From assembly GCA_020850695.1 (NCBI GenBank), contig JADZEF010000054.1, positions 1-43,729 of the forward strand: DNA of 43,729 nt, given 5' to 3'. Position 1 is the stretch's first letter, and each line of letters begins with the position of its first letter. Shown here piece by piece: positions 1 through 8,173 of the stretch. The notes beneath the pieces are model-generated. The model saw only the letters and a list, made by a program, of their open reading frames with translations. It had not been told where the DNA came from and did no database searches. The stretch comes from Planctomycetaceae bacterium. GTDB taxonomy: Bacteria > Planctomycetota > Planctomycetia > Planctomycetales > Planctomycetaceae. Both the position numbers and the translations under genes were made by a program.

Positions 1-356
1 AGCGCGATCACCTCCAGCCGGGCAAGGTACTCCTCGGGAGTCCAGAAGCGGGAGAAGCCTGCCGCCTTCACCTGCCGGCCGATTTCGGGGAGCGCGTCGC
101 GGAAGAACCCTCGGTTGAGGAGCGCCAGGATCCGGATCAGCGGCTGGAAAAAGCGGTAGAGCGGGCTGAGCTTCCGCAGCTCGTTGATGCGGTTGACGTC
201 GTACCGCCACTCGGCGTCCTGCTGAAGGTCGTCCGAATGGAGCGCATTGCGAACCGTCTGAATCAGGACGAATGCCGCCGCACCCACGATCCCGCTGGCC
301 ACTGCCGGCAGGAGCGGTTGAGGGGGCACCGGAAATTGTGCCAGGACGAAATGCAT
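1..356 (-). CDS. TadC-like type II/IV pilus inner-membrane protein, 5' part
   Basis: The reverse strand is open from an ATG at 356-354 to the left edge, giving 118 residues with no stop. An in-frame TGA lies upstream at 386-384, so the start is well bounded. The product begins MHFVLAQFPVPPQ, has one hydrophobic helix at about residues 17-34, then a charged segment with the phrases NELRKLSPLYRFFQPL and FWTPEEYLARLEV. That layout matches the N-terminus of planctomycete type II secretion F-family (TadC) proteins, which with TadB form the inner-membrane platform of Flp/Tad pili. The conserved GSPII_F domain itself would lie outside the window, so the assignment rests on resemblance of the N-terminal region only. 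No clear ribosome binding site precedes the start. Confidence 0.6.
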   Translation of the reverse strand, partial: MHFVLAQFPVPPQPLLPAVASGIVGAAAFVLIQTVRNALHSDDLQQDAEWRYDVNRINELRKLSPLYRFFQPLIRILALLNRGFFRDALPEIGRQVKAAGFSRFWTPEEYLARLEVIA

Positions 357-731
357 CGCGAGGATGTCGCAGAGAGGAATCGGTCAGCTCGCCGAGAATC
401 GCATTGTGACGCGCGCGGGGGATCAGGTCGAGCATGCCGAATCAGATCCGCGGCGGACCGGCATTCGACGTGGTGCTCAGGGGAGGTAACGGAAGGTCGA
501 TGAAGGAATCAACGCGCGGGATCTGCCAGACGACGAAGATGTCAGGGCGGAGACCTCGAATCTGTGCGTCGGACGACAGCAAACGTGCGAGTCCCCTTCA
601 TCCGGCCGAAGCGGTCACCCTCGCGACCGGGGCGCCGTGCCGTGATATTCGACGGCCCCTTGTCGGTTGCCGCGACACGTGCCGACGGGGCCGTCGTCAA
701 GCGGGAAAACACTAGCTCTCTCGCCGGGCGG
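357..731. other. intergenic region, no gene seen
   Basis: This gap lies between the start of the TadC-like gene and the natural end of the sialidase-like gene, both on the reverse strand. Short open frames exist in several phases, but none shows a domain, signal peptide or ribosome binding site. I see no convincing hairpin terminator. Confidence 0.5.
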
Positions 732-890
732 TCAGTTCGACGTTGCCGTATCGTAGAACCAACGGACGGGGATCGAGCGGAACCGCGACGAGATGCGGCC
801 CGTCTTGTCGTCCCCAACGTAATAGGTCAGCACGGCGCGTCCGTGGTGAAAAAGGATGCTCGTGTAGGCGTACGTCTCGCCGGCCGTCGA
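732..890 (-). other. in-frame C-terminal remainder of the sialidase-like gene after the TAG
   Basis: Directly after TAG 893-891, and in the same frame, 52 codons follow and end at TGA 734-732. They read STAGETYAYTSILFHHG, then AVLTYYVGDD, KTGRISSRFRSIPVRWFY, and finish DTATSN. The phrases TYAYTSI, LTYYVG and SSRFRSIPV are typical of the final strands of planctomycete BNR/sialidase proteins, so this is the natural C-terminus and not chance coding. A single substitution (GAG to TAG on the coding strand) would explain it. It may be a real nonsense mutation, a sequencing error or a readthrough site; the sequence alone does not decide. The complete product would be 649 codons including the TAG position. 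Confidence 0.85.
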
Positions 891-2681
891 CTAGATGTTC
901 CGCTTGTGAATCCAGGTCTTTCCCTCGTCCTGCGAGATCGCCGCGGTGAGCGGGTTCCGCTTCCCGCCGTGCCCCGCTTTCTCGGTGAATGAATCATTCC
1001 AGATGAGCAGCAGATCGCCGGTCGACGGGATGCGGCGGAGCGTGGCCGGGGCTTCGGGAGCCCGGACACCCCATGACGCCGGTTCGCTCCAGGTCTCGCC
1101 CCCGTCGGACGAATAGCTGACGCCGATGTGACCCAGCTGCGTGCGGAAATGCATCAGGACGCGCCCGTCCTTCAGCTCCAGCGTCTCGGGTTCCATCGCG
1201 CCGCGTTTCCCGTAGTCCACGTCCCCTTTCCCCTTCCGCCAGGTCTTGCCGCCGTCGTCGGACAGGAAGCAGCACGAGCGGAAGTGGTTGGTCTTGTGCA
1301 CGTCGGCGGTCGATGCCGTGGGACACAGCAGTCGGCCCGACGACAGCCGGACAATCCGGTCGTTGTTGACCACGTGATATCCCGGGGTCGTCGTCACCTT
1401 TCGCGGCTCGCCGAACGTCCCCCCGTCATCGTCGGATAGCCGCACGAAGGCGGCGAGATCCGAGAAGGAATTCTTCTGGAGAAAGAACAACCCCAGGGGA
1501 ACGTCGTCGCCGATGTGATCACCGATCCGGCGATACGAGGCACTCATCACGTTCAACTTCCCGGTGTTCTCCTGCACGACGCGGGCTTCGCTCCAGGTCC
1601 GCCCCTCATCGCTCGAATCCCTGGCGATTAGCCGGGCTTTCGCGAAATCCGATTCCTCTTCGAAAAACTCCGTCGTCAGGTAGGTCAGGCTTCCGTCACG
1701 GCGGTCGATGACCGTCCCTTCGCTGTAGCGCGGGTTGCGCGGCGTGGCGGGATAGACCTCTCGCACGATCACTTCATGCCGATCATCGGCGGCCGGCTTC
1801 GACAGTCGCAACAGGGCCTGGGCTCCGCGAATCCGGGCATCGAGATTGTCATCGTCGAGCAGTCGGACAAGCGCGTCGCGGGCATCGACGGCACGTGCGT
1901 CGGGAGCGAACTCCGCCGCATAGATCCGCACGGCCGCTTGCTGGTGCGACAGATTCCTGATCAGGGCAGTCATCCCGGCCGGATCCCCCAGCGCCGCAAG
2001 AGCGTGCTCGAAGAATGCCCTCACGGACGGATCGGAGTACCGCGCTGCGCCGTCGCGCAAGGCGGGAACGTCGCTCGCGTCCCCCAGGCGGGCGAGAGCC
2101 CACGCGGCGATCATGCTCACCTCCCCTTTCTCGTCGCGCACCATCTTGCGAAGCGCGGCGAGGGCCGGGAGATTCCCGTTCCGGGCGAGCGACGCGGCCG
2201 CCATGTTCGTCTTCGACGGCGCGCCGTTCTCCTCGAAGGCCGCTCGCAGCGCCGCCCCATCGCCGATCTCATTCACCTTGAACAGGCTCTCGCACGCGTG
2301 GATGTGGCCGTGCGGGTTCTTGTTCGTCAGCGTCTCAAGAAGCACCCGCACATAGGCCCGGTCTCCGGCCCGCACCATTTCGCGAGCCAACCCGCATCGT
2401 CGCTGCAGGTCCTCCTCCTTCTCGAGCTTCGGCTTCAATGCCGCAAGCACCTCACGACCGTAGCCCGCCTGCGTCAACGCCTCGGCCGCATGCATCGACG
2501 GCCAGAATTCGTTCGATGAAAACCCCGCCCGCAGGATGTCGACGCACCGATTGCGAAGCGCCTCGTCGAGGGAAATCGTCCGCGGCGCATCGGCACGCAC
2601 CATTCCGCTCCACGGGACGAGTAGGGCGAACGCAACGAGGCAGCAGGCGCGGGGGCTCGGGTGGAACCGTTGCGGCATCAT
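891..2681 (-). CDS. secreted HEAT-repeat / sialidase-like (BNR) protein, cut short by in-frame TAG
   Basis: This 596-residue product starts with a signal peptide (residues 1-31, ending GMVRADAP). Residues 40-295 are alpha-helical HEAT-like repeats with recurring ALARLGD/ALAALGD phrases. From about residue 303 it is a sialidase-type beta-propeller with five Asp-box motifs: SSDEGRTW, SDDDGGTF, SDDGGKTW, SSDGGETW and SQDEGKTW. Family-typical blocks include YSEGTVIDRRDGSL, MEPETLELKDGRVLMHFRT and LLIWNDS. Such proteins are presumed exo-glycosidases or sugar-binding surface proteins acting outside the cytoplasm; the substrate is unknown. The frame stops at TAG 893-891 immediately after HKRNI, yet the same frame continues with 52 family-like codons, so the last propeller strands are missing if TAG is read as stop. 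It is transcribed away from the permease at 2883. ATG at 2681 and at 2678 are equally possible starts. Confidence 0.85.
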   Translation of the reverse strand: MMPQRFHPSPRACCLVAFALLVPWSGMVRADAPRTISLDEALRNRCVDILRAGFSSNEFWPSMHAAEALTQAGYGREVLAALKPKLEKEEDLQRRCGLAREMVRAGDRAYVRVLLETLTNKNPHGHIHACESLFKVNEIGDGAALRAAFEENGAPSKTNMAAASLARNGNLPALAALRKMVRDEKGEVSMIAAWALARLGDASDVPALRDGAARYSDPSVRAFFEHALAALGDPAGMTALIRNLSHQQAAVRIYAAEFAPDARAVDARDALVRLLDDDNLDARIRGAQALLRLSKPAADDRHEVIVREVYPATPRNPRYSEGTVIDRRDGSLTYLTTEFFEEESDFAKARLIARDSSDEGRTWSEARVVQENTGKLNVMSASYRRIGDHIGDDVPLGLFFLQKNSFSDLAAFVRLSDDDGGTFGEPRKVTTTPGYHVVNNDRIVRLSSGRLLCPTASTADVHKTNHFRSCCFLSDDGGKTWRKGKGDVDYGKRGAMEPETLELKDGRVLMHFRTQLGHIGVSYSSDGGETWSEPASWGVRAPEAPATLRRIPSTGDLLLIWNDSFTEKAGHGGKRNPLTAAISQDEGKTWIHKRNI

Positions 2682-2882
2682 GAGTGGTTTTTCCGAAGGC
2701 GTGTTGGTCCGGACACGACGTCAGATTATCCACGACGCTCCGGCGAGGACAGGATTCCCCGTGAAAGGAGGGCCGGTTGACCGGCTTCGCCGCACGCGTC
2801 ACGATGGCGCGAGTCGCACGATATGCTGCAATCGGCATCGCGCCACTCGCACAATTCTCCTCACGCGGAATCGGATCTTCTG

Positions 2883-4568
2883 ATGGACTGGGTCCAGGTT
2901 TATGACCCTCTGGGCTCGCCATTCTGGTCCACGCTGCTGGCGTCGCTGCCGGTCGTCGCGCTCCTGGGGTTGCTGGCGGGCGGAGTCGACGCTCCGAAGT
3001 CGGCCCTCGCGGGACTGCTGGCGGCGCTGGCGGTCGCGGTCTTCGGGTTCGGCATGCCGTCCTCCGCCGCCGGAGCCGCAGCGCTGTATGGAGCGGGATT
3101 TGGCTTGCTCCCGATTGGCTGGATCGTGGTGGCGGCCGTCTTCCTGTTTCAACTCACCGTCCACACGGGTCAGTTCGAAGTCGTGAAGCGGTCGGTGGCG
3201 GCCCTCTCGCCGGACCGTCGCGTGCAAGCGCTGCTCATCGCCTTCTGCTTCGGCACGTTCATCGAAGGAGCGGCGGGATTCGGAACTCCCGTCGCCATCT
3301 GTGCGGCACTGCTGATCGGGTTGGGATTCAACCCTCTCTATGCGGCGGGCCTGGCGCTGATCGCCAATACGAGTCCGGTCGCCTTCGGCGCATTGGGGAC
3401 GCCGATCATCACCCTGGCGAAGATCTCGGGGCTCGATGAGATGGCGCTGTGCCAGATGGCGGGGCGGCAGTTGCCGTTTTTCTCGCTGATCGTGCCGGCA
3501 TGGCTGGTGGCGGTGATGTCCGGGTGGCGCGGCGTCGTCGGGGCCTGGCCGGCGATCGTGGTGTGCGGGGGGACGTTCGCCGCGCTGCAATTCGTGACAG
3601 CGAACTTTGTCGGCCCGGCGCTGGTGGATGTCGTCGGAGGGCTCGGTTCGCTGCTGGTGCTGGCCATCATGCTGCGGTTCTGGCAGCCGAAGGTGGTCTG
3701 GCGATTCCCGGACGAACCGCCCGCCGCGGGACCCGCCGCACAACCGCCGCTCACGCCGCGCCAGGTCGTGCATGCCTGGATGCCGTGGGTATTTCTCTCG
3801 GTGCTGGTCTTCCTGTGGGGATGGCCTTCGGTGAAGTCGACATTGAACGGCGGGACGGATAAGGCCCCCAACGCGCTCGCGGGGATCAGCCGGTTCGCAT
3901 GGCCCGTGCCGGGCCTTCATCACCGTGTCTACCGCGCCGCCCCGGTGGCGCCGGTGGCCGAAGGGTCGGACCGCTCGGCCGAGCCGGAGAAAGCGGTTTT
4001 CGAGGCAGCATGGCTTGGATCGACGGGGACGGGAATCTTCCTGGCGGCCATTCTGACCGCGTTCTGGCTGCGGATCGCGCCTCGGGAGTTCGTCCGCCAA
4101 TTCGGCCGCACGCTTCATGACATGCGTTGGGCCCTCTTCACGATCGCCTGCATGCTGGCATTGGCATTCACCACAAAATACAGCGGGACCGACGCGACGC
4201 TCGGCCTGGCCTTCACGCGCACCGGTGTGCTGTATCCCTTTTTTGCCCCGCTGCTGGGCTGGCTGGGCGTGGCGCTGACGGGCAGCGACACCTCGTCCAA
4301 CGCCCTGTTCGGCAGCCTGCAGCGGATTACGGCGGAGCAACTGGGGCTCAATCCGGTGCTCATCGTGGCGTCGAACAGCACCGGCGGCGTGATGGGAAAG
4401 ATGATCGACGCGCAGAGCATCGTCGTGGCGGCGGTCGCCACGGGTCAAAAGGGAGGCGAAGGAAAAATCCTGCGGTTCGTGTTCCTGCACAGCGTGGTGC
4501 TGGCGGCGCTCGTCGGGTTGCTGACGCTGGTGCAGGCCTATCTGTTGCCGTGGATGATTCCCGGATGA
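2883..4568 (+). CDS. lldP: L-lactate permease (LctP/LldP family)
   Basis: This is an integral membrane carrier of the lactate permease family, which takes up L-lactate (and often glycolate) with protons. From the chosen start MDWVQVYDPLGSPF it is 561 residues, close to the roughly 550 usual for the family. At least twelve hydrophobic segments are visible. Family signatures include FIEGAAGFGTPVAI, ANTSPVAFGALGTP, FAWPVPGLHHRV, LTGSDTSSNALFG and ASNSTGGVMGKMIDAQS. An ATG 60 bases upstream (2823) is in frame, but it adds a polar 20-residue extension unlike family N-termini, so 2883 is preferred. The 201 bases before it form a divergent promoter region shared with the sialidase-like gene. No lactate dehydrogenase gene or regulator lies nearby. 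Confidence 0.93.
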   Translation: MDWVQVYDPLGSPFWSTLLASLPVVALLGLLAGGVDAPKSALAGLLAALAVAVFGFGMPSSAAGAAALYGAGFGLLPIGWIVVAAVFLFQLTVHTGQFEVVKRSVAALSPDRRVQALLIAFCFGTFIEGAAGFGTPVAICAALLIGLGFNPLYAAGLALIANTSPVAFGALGTPIITLAKISGLDEMALCQMAGRQLPFFSLIVPAWLVAVMSGWRGVVGAWPAIVVCGGTFAALQFVTANFVGPALVDVVGGLGSLLVLAIMLRFWQPKVVWRFPDEPPAAGPAAQPPLTPRQVVHAWMPWVFLSVLVFLWGWPSVKSTLNGGTDKAPNALAGISRFAWPVPGLHHRVYRAAPVAPVAEGSDRSAEPEKAVFEAAWLGSTGTGIFLAAILTAFWLRIAPREFVRQFGRTLHDMRWALFTIACMLALAFTTKYSGTDATLGLAFTRTGVLYPFFAPLLGWLGVALTGSDTSSNALFGSLQRITAEQLGLNPVLIVASNSTGGVMGKMIDAQSIVVAAVATGQKGGEGKILRFVFLHSVVLAALVGLLTLVQAYLLPWMIPG

Positions 4569-4705
4569 GGAAACGATCTATTGCACGGCGCCGCGGCGTG
4601 CTTACAGGGAGCGATTCCTCTCGTCACCGGCGGGAGTGTCCAATTTCGCAACGCTGGTGTCGTGCGGACGGACTTCCGGGGACGTCCCAACGGAACGCCA
4701 ACCAT

Positions 4706-5428
4706 TCACTTGCCATCCAGCAGCCCCGGCGGGGTTTCGACGAAGCGGACGGTGCCCGAGTCAAGATCGTAGACCGCTCCGACCAGTGCGATGCGCTTCT
4801 CTCGCAGATGTTTCTGCGCTTCGGGCATGCGGGCGAGCTGACGCATCGACCACAGGACGTTCGCCTCGACGGCGGCGGTGATCAATGCGTTGCGGGACTT
4901 CTTCCGGTCGAGGTTCGTCAAGCCCGGAGTGATCATCCGGACGAGGGCCGCGATGTGCTCCGGCTCGTCCAGCTTGCCGAGGAGCGCGTCGACGGCTGCC
5001 GTGACCGCACCGCAGCTTTCGTGCCCCATGACGACGAAGAGCCTGGTGTGGAGATGGCGTGCGGCGTACTGGACGCTCCCCACGACGTCTTCCGCGATGA
5101 TATTTCCCGCAATGCGAACGCTGAACAGGTCGCCGAATCCCTGGTCGAAGACCAGCTCGACCGGCACGCGTGAATCGCTGCAGCTGAGGATCGTCGCGAA
5201 GGGATTCTGGCCCTTCGTCAGGCGCTTTCGCCACTCGTGGCTCTGGTGGCGGTGAATCGATTCGCCGCGGGCGAACCGCGCATTCCCGGTCTTCAACCTT
5301 TCGAGGGCCTCGTCCGCGTTCGACGGAGCGGCATCGACTTCGTCCGCATGCGCCAGGGCAGCGCCGCTCACAAGGGCGCTCCCCGCGGTCAGCATCAGGC
5401 CACGTCTTGTGATGTGTCGTCCGTGCAT
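4706..5428 (-). CDS. Tat-exported beta-class carbonic anhydrase
   Basis: This 240-residue enzyme interconverts CO2 and bicarbonate. The beta-class zinc site is complete: CSDSR at 83-87 supplies Cys83 and the Asp85-Arg87 dyad, and HESCG at 136-140 supplies His136 and Cys139. The N-terminus (ITRRGLMLTAGSALVSGAALAHA) carries a twin-arginine-type leader with a hydrophobic core and an AHA cleavage site, so the mature enzyme should be periplasmic. Export by Tat fits a metal-loaded protein, and a tatA gene lies at 42172. It faces away from the FN3/discoidin gene and converges with the lactate permease, from which 137 bases separate it. Physiological role (CO2 retention or pH control at the surface) is inference. 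Confidence 0.93.
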   Translation of the reverse strand: MHGRHITRRGLMLTAGSALVSGAALAHADEVDAAPSNADEALERLKTGNARFARGESIHRHQSHEWRKRLTKGQNPFATILSCSDSRVPVELVFDQGFGDLFSVRIAGNIIAEDVVGSVQYAARHLHTRLFVVMGHESCGAVTAAVDALLGKLDEPEHIAALVRMITPGLTNLDRKKSRNALITAAVEANVLWSMRQLARMPEAQKHLREKRIALVGAVYDLDSGTVRFVETPPGLLDGK

Positions 5429-5809
5429 CTCATCTCCTGACGAGTGGCCTGAAGGGATTTCTGGGATCGCGGCGGGGCGTCCTGCATCGGACGCGCCAAC
5501 GGTGAAAGGGTGGCGGGAGGTGTCCCCTGGAGATTGCTCTGCGGATTCCTCAGGGAGCCGACGAGCGCCGAGAGTTTAGGGCCCGGCCGACGGGACTGCA
5601 AAGTCAATCTCTAACGTCAATCTGAGGGCGACATGCTGGTGGGCGGAATATCGATAGGCAGGAACCTCGTCCCGTCGAAGTTCCCCCGCCCCCCTTTGCG
5701 ATCTCGACAGATTTCCGGTGAAATGCTCCGCACCTTTTTCGGCGAGGCGCCCGATCGCCGTTCGTTGGATGCCACACTCTGACTCGACACATTGATCATG
5801 AGGTGCACG
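5429..5809. other. divergent intergenic region
   Basis: This region separates the carbonic anhydrase (reverse) from the FN3/discoidin protein (forward) and should contain both promoters. The octamer GTCAATCT occurs twice, at 5603-5610 and 5616-5623, a 13-base spacing that could be an operator half-site pair or chance. I see no gene or hairpin terminator. Confidence 0.4.
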
Positions 5810-7594
5810 ATGCGACGCGGAATGTTTGTGGTGGCCGTCGTAGTCCTGGGTCTCCTGCTCGCAGGGCAGGCCACTTCCGTTTTCGCCGCTCCGCCGCCGC
5901 ACCCCGAAGTTTCGACCGACTCGGCCGAGCCGCTCGGAATGACCGGGCTTTCGGTCAACGGCACCATTCACCCTCACGGGCATGTGACCAGCTATTACGT
6001 CGAATACGGTCCGACGGCCGAACTGGGCAAGCGGACGAAACCGCAGCCGCTGCCTCCGGCGCTGACGGCGTACTATCACGAATCGTGGGATGCCAACGCC
6101 GGCGGCTGGCTCGGCGGAATGAGCGCTAAAGGAGACGACGCGAAGCATCACCCGGAAGGGGGCGCCAGCGGAGGCTTCCTGCGGTTTTCCGAACCGTCGG
6201 GGAACGATCCGAACCACGTCGACGGCATCGGGACGCTGCACCTTTGCAAGTACGTCTATCCGGGACTGCTCAACGGGGCGAACGGGACGATGATGCTGGG
6301 AGGGGGCGATCCCGATTTCCGCAATGCCCGCGTGACGATTTCGGTGCGGGGCAACCAGTGGCAGGCGAACGGCAGCGAACTCGTCTGGTGGACGCAGTCG
6401 CAGCGCAACATCGAGCTGGGCTTCGGAGCCGATTGGCGGCGAGCCAACTGGGCGTACTCCGGACATTCGCTCACTCCACTGCTGGCGAGCGGGAAGTGGG
6501 AGAAGTCGGAATACCGCCTGCGGAACGATTCGACGCAGTGGACCTACGGCGGCAACAACCTCGCCCAGAAGCGTCCCAACTACGCCTACTGGCCGATCGA
6601 CGATTCGCAGCGGCACCTCAACAACGACTTCTTCCATCTGCTGACGTTCGTCGATCCGGCGAAGCTGCCGCAGGGCTCGATCGACTTCGATGAACTGACG
6701 GTGGCCTATCACAACTATTCGCTGCTGATTCCTTCCAACGGCGGACGATTGGTGGGTCGGCCCGAAGGGACGTCCGAGGAAGCCGCCAACCGTCTGACGG
6801 ACGGGTGGCGGCATGGCGTCGATCACGTGTGGAAGTCATCGGCCAATCCCTCGGCACCGCAAGCCTTCACCTGGAAGTTCGACAGCCCGGTGTCGATTGA
6901 AGGGATCCAGGTCCATCAGAGCCACGAGAAGCCGTCGAAAACGGTGGTAGTCGCAGTTTCGCAGGACGGAACCGTCTGGACGCCGCTGAAAACGCTGGAG
7001 ATTCCCGAGTCATCGCCGCATGGCTTCAACTACGCTTACGCCTATGCGAAGACCGCACCAACGAAAGCGGCGTTCGTCCGGTTCAGCGTCACGGCCGGAT
7101 GCAAGTCCGATGCCTGGAGCCTGGGCGAAGTCGAAGTCTTCGGCACGGGAGAGCGGATGGTTCCCGAGGATGAGCCGCAGCCTGTCACGCTCGACCTGAG
7201 CGATCTTGAGCCGGGTAAGCCGTGCCACTACCGCTTCGTTGCGACGACTGACGCGCAGACGGTTTTCGGGAAGACACAGACAATCAGCGTTCCCGCAACG
7301 ACAGCGCCTCACGTCGTCACGCAGGCCGCGACGCGTCTGACGGGCACAACCGCACGCCTCGAAGGCCGCCTCAATCCGATGGGACAGCGGACGCAGTTCT
7401 GGTTCGAGTACGGCCCCGATACCCGCTACGGTCAGAAGACAGCCGAGACCTACGGCGGCCTTCAGATCACTCCGCGGCTTGCCGCCTCGCTGTTGTCGGG
7501 TTTGAAGTCCGGCACGACGTATCACTATCGCCTGGTGGCGAAGAACGAGACAGGGATGTCTCAGGGTGCCGACACGACCTTTACTACGCCGTGA
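5810..7594 (+). CDS. secreted fibronectin-III-like / discoidin (F5/8 type C) domain protein
   Basis: This protein starts with a clear signal peptide (MRRGMFVVAVVVLGLLLAG, cleavage near VFAAPP). It then has an FN3-like segment containing TSYYVEYGPT, a roughly 200-residue Trp/Asn-rich domain resembling a lectin-type sandwich, and a discoidin-like domain with IQVHQSHEKPSKTV and LGEVEVFGTG. The end repeats two FN3-like motifs, FWFEYGPDTRYGQKT and LKSGTTYHYRLVAKNETG. Discoidin and FN3 folds usually bind carbohydrate or surface partners, so an extracellular binding role is likely; no catalytic motif is visible. ATG 5810 is chosen because AGGTG at 5801-5805 sits just upstream; ATG 5798 and TTG 5792 are in-frame alternatives. 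A perfect 13-bp hairpin follows the stop. Confidence 0.75.
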   Translation: MRRGMFVVAVVVLGLLLAGQATSVFAAPPPHPEVSTDSAEPLGMTGLSVNGTIHPHGHVTSYYVEYGPTAELGKRTKPQPLPPALTAYYHESWDANAGGWLGGMSAKGDDAKHHPEGGASGGFLRFSEPSGNDPNHVDGIGTLHLCKYVYPGLLNGANGTMMLGGGDPDFRNARVTISVRGNQWQANGSELVWWTQSQRNIELGFGADWRRANWAYSGHSLTPLLASGKWEKSEYRLRNDSTQWTYGGNNLAQKRPNYAYWPIDDSQRHLNNDFFHLLTFVDPAKLPQGSIDFDELTVAYHNYSLLIPSNGGRLVGRPEGTSEEAANRLTDGWRHGVDHVWKSSANPSAPQAFTWKFDSPVSIEGIQVHQSHEKPSKTVVVAVSQDGTVWTPLKTLEIPESSPHGFNYAYAYAKTAPTKAAFVRFSVTAGCKSDAWSLGEVEVFGTGERMVPEDEPQPVTLDLSDLEPGKPCHYRFVATTDAQTVFGKTQTISVPATTAPHVVTQAATRLTGTTARLEGRLNPMGQRTQFWFEYGPDTRYGQKTAETYGGLQITPRLAASLLSGLKSGTTYHYRLVAKNETGMSQGADTTFTTP

Positions 7595-7610
7595 CCGCAC
7601 GCCGCGCGCC

Positions 7611-7644
7611 GCACCCAGGCTGCGGCTCTGAGCAGCCTGGGTGC
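7611..7644. repeat. 13-bp perfect inverted repeat after the FN3/discoidin gene
   Basis: GCACCCAGGCTGC (7611-7623) pairs exactly with GCAGCCTGGGTGC (7632-7644) around an 8-base loop, 16 bases after the stop at 7594. No T-run follows, so it is not a textbook intrinsic terminator. Its right part, bases 7629-7651, recurs at 7785-7807 with one mismatch, which points to an intergenic repeat family. It could still act as a transcript end or mRNA stabiliser. Confidence 0.7.
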
Positions 7645-7807
7645 CGAATCATGGGACGTTCGAAGAACCATCCGTTGAGGAACCTGGAAAGACTGAAGCA
7701 GAGTGCGCCAGGAGCGCCAAGCTGCCATTCCATCCGCATCTTCACGACGGCTTAACCTCATGCGGAGCATGAGGGCTACTTTCATGAGCAGTCTGGGTGC
7801 CGAATCA
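7629..7807. repeat. intergenic direct repeat pair plus small hairpin
   Basis: A 23-base unit beginning TGAGCAG and ending GTGCCGAATCA occurs at 7629-7651 and 7785-7807 with a single C/T difference. Between them CCTCATGC GGA GCATGAGG (7756-7774) is a perfect 8-bp hairpin. The surrounding 7595-8173 stretch has no supportable gene: an open frame from 7841 leads into the next gene, but its first 111 codons look non-coding. CACCCAGG-type motifs appear again near 7866-7880. Confidence 0.6.
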
Positions 7808-8173
7808 AACGACGTGGTGTGAATCTTCTGCAAGCGTCAATTGCACGCTGCCTGTCTCTACCAAGGCACCCAGGGCACCCAGAGCTGTACCCTGGGTACT
7901 GTCGTTTTCCCCTCGGCATTTCGACCCCACGGTCTTGACTCAAAATCGGGGATCGCATACACCCCCGCCCGTCGCAACGACCCCCGCGGCGGACCTCTTC
8001 CCGCCGACCGTTGCGGCCCCATCACCCGAGTCACAGTCACCGTTTCCGGCACCGAAGAGTTCGCTCTTCATCCCTTCTCACCCAGTTCGGTCCGCTTCCC
8101 CGGCGGATACCGTTCGCCGGAATTACGGGGCTCGACTCGACCGCATCCTGACCCAACTGCACAGGAACTAGAC

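Noticed and set aside
2799-4490. 563-codon reverse frame opposite the lactate permease
   Set aside because: The product is Arg/His/Gln-rich without family features; the permease on the other strand has full signatures.
7841-8173. N-terminal extension of the YTV-like protein by 111 codons
   Set aside because: The added residues are not protein-like, and a signal peptide with a ribosome binding site begins at 8174.
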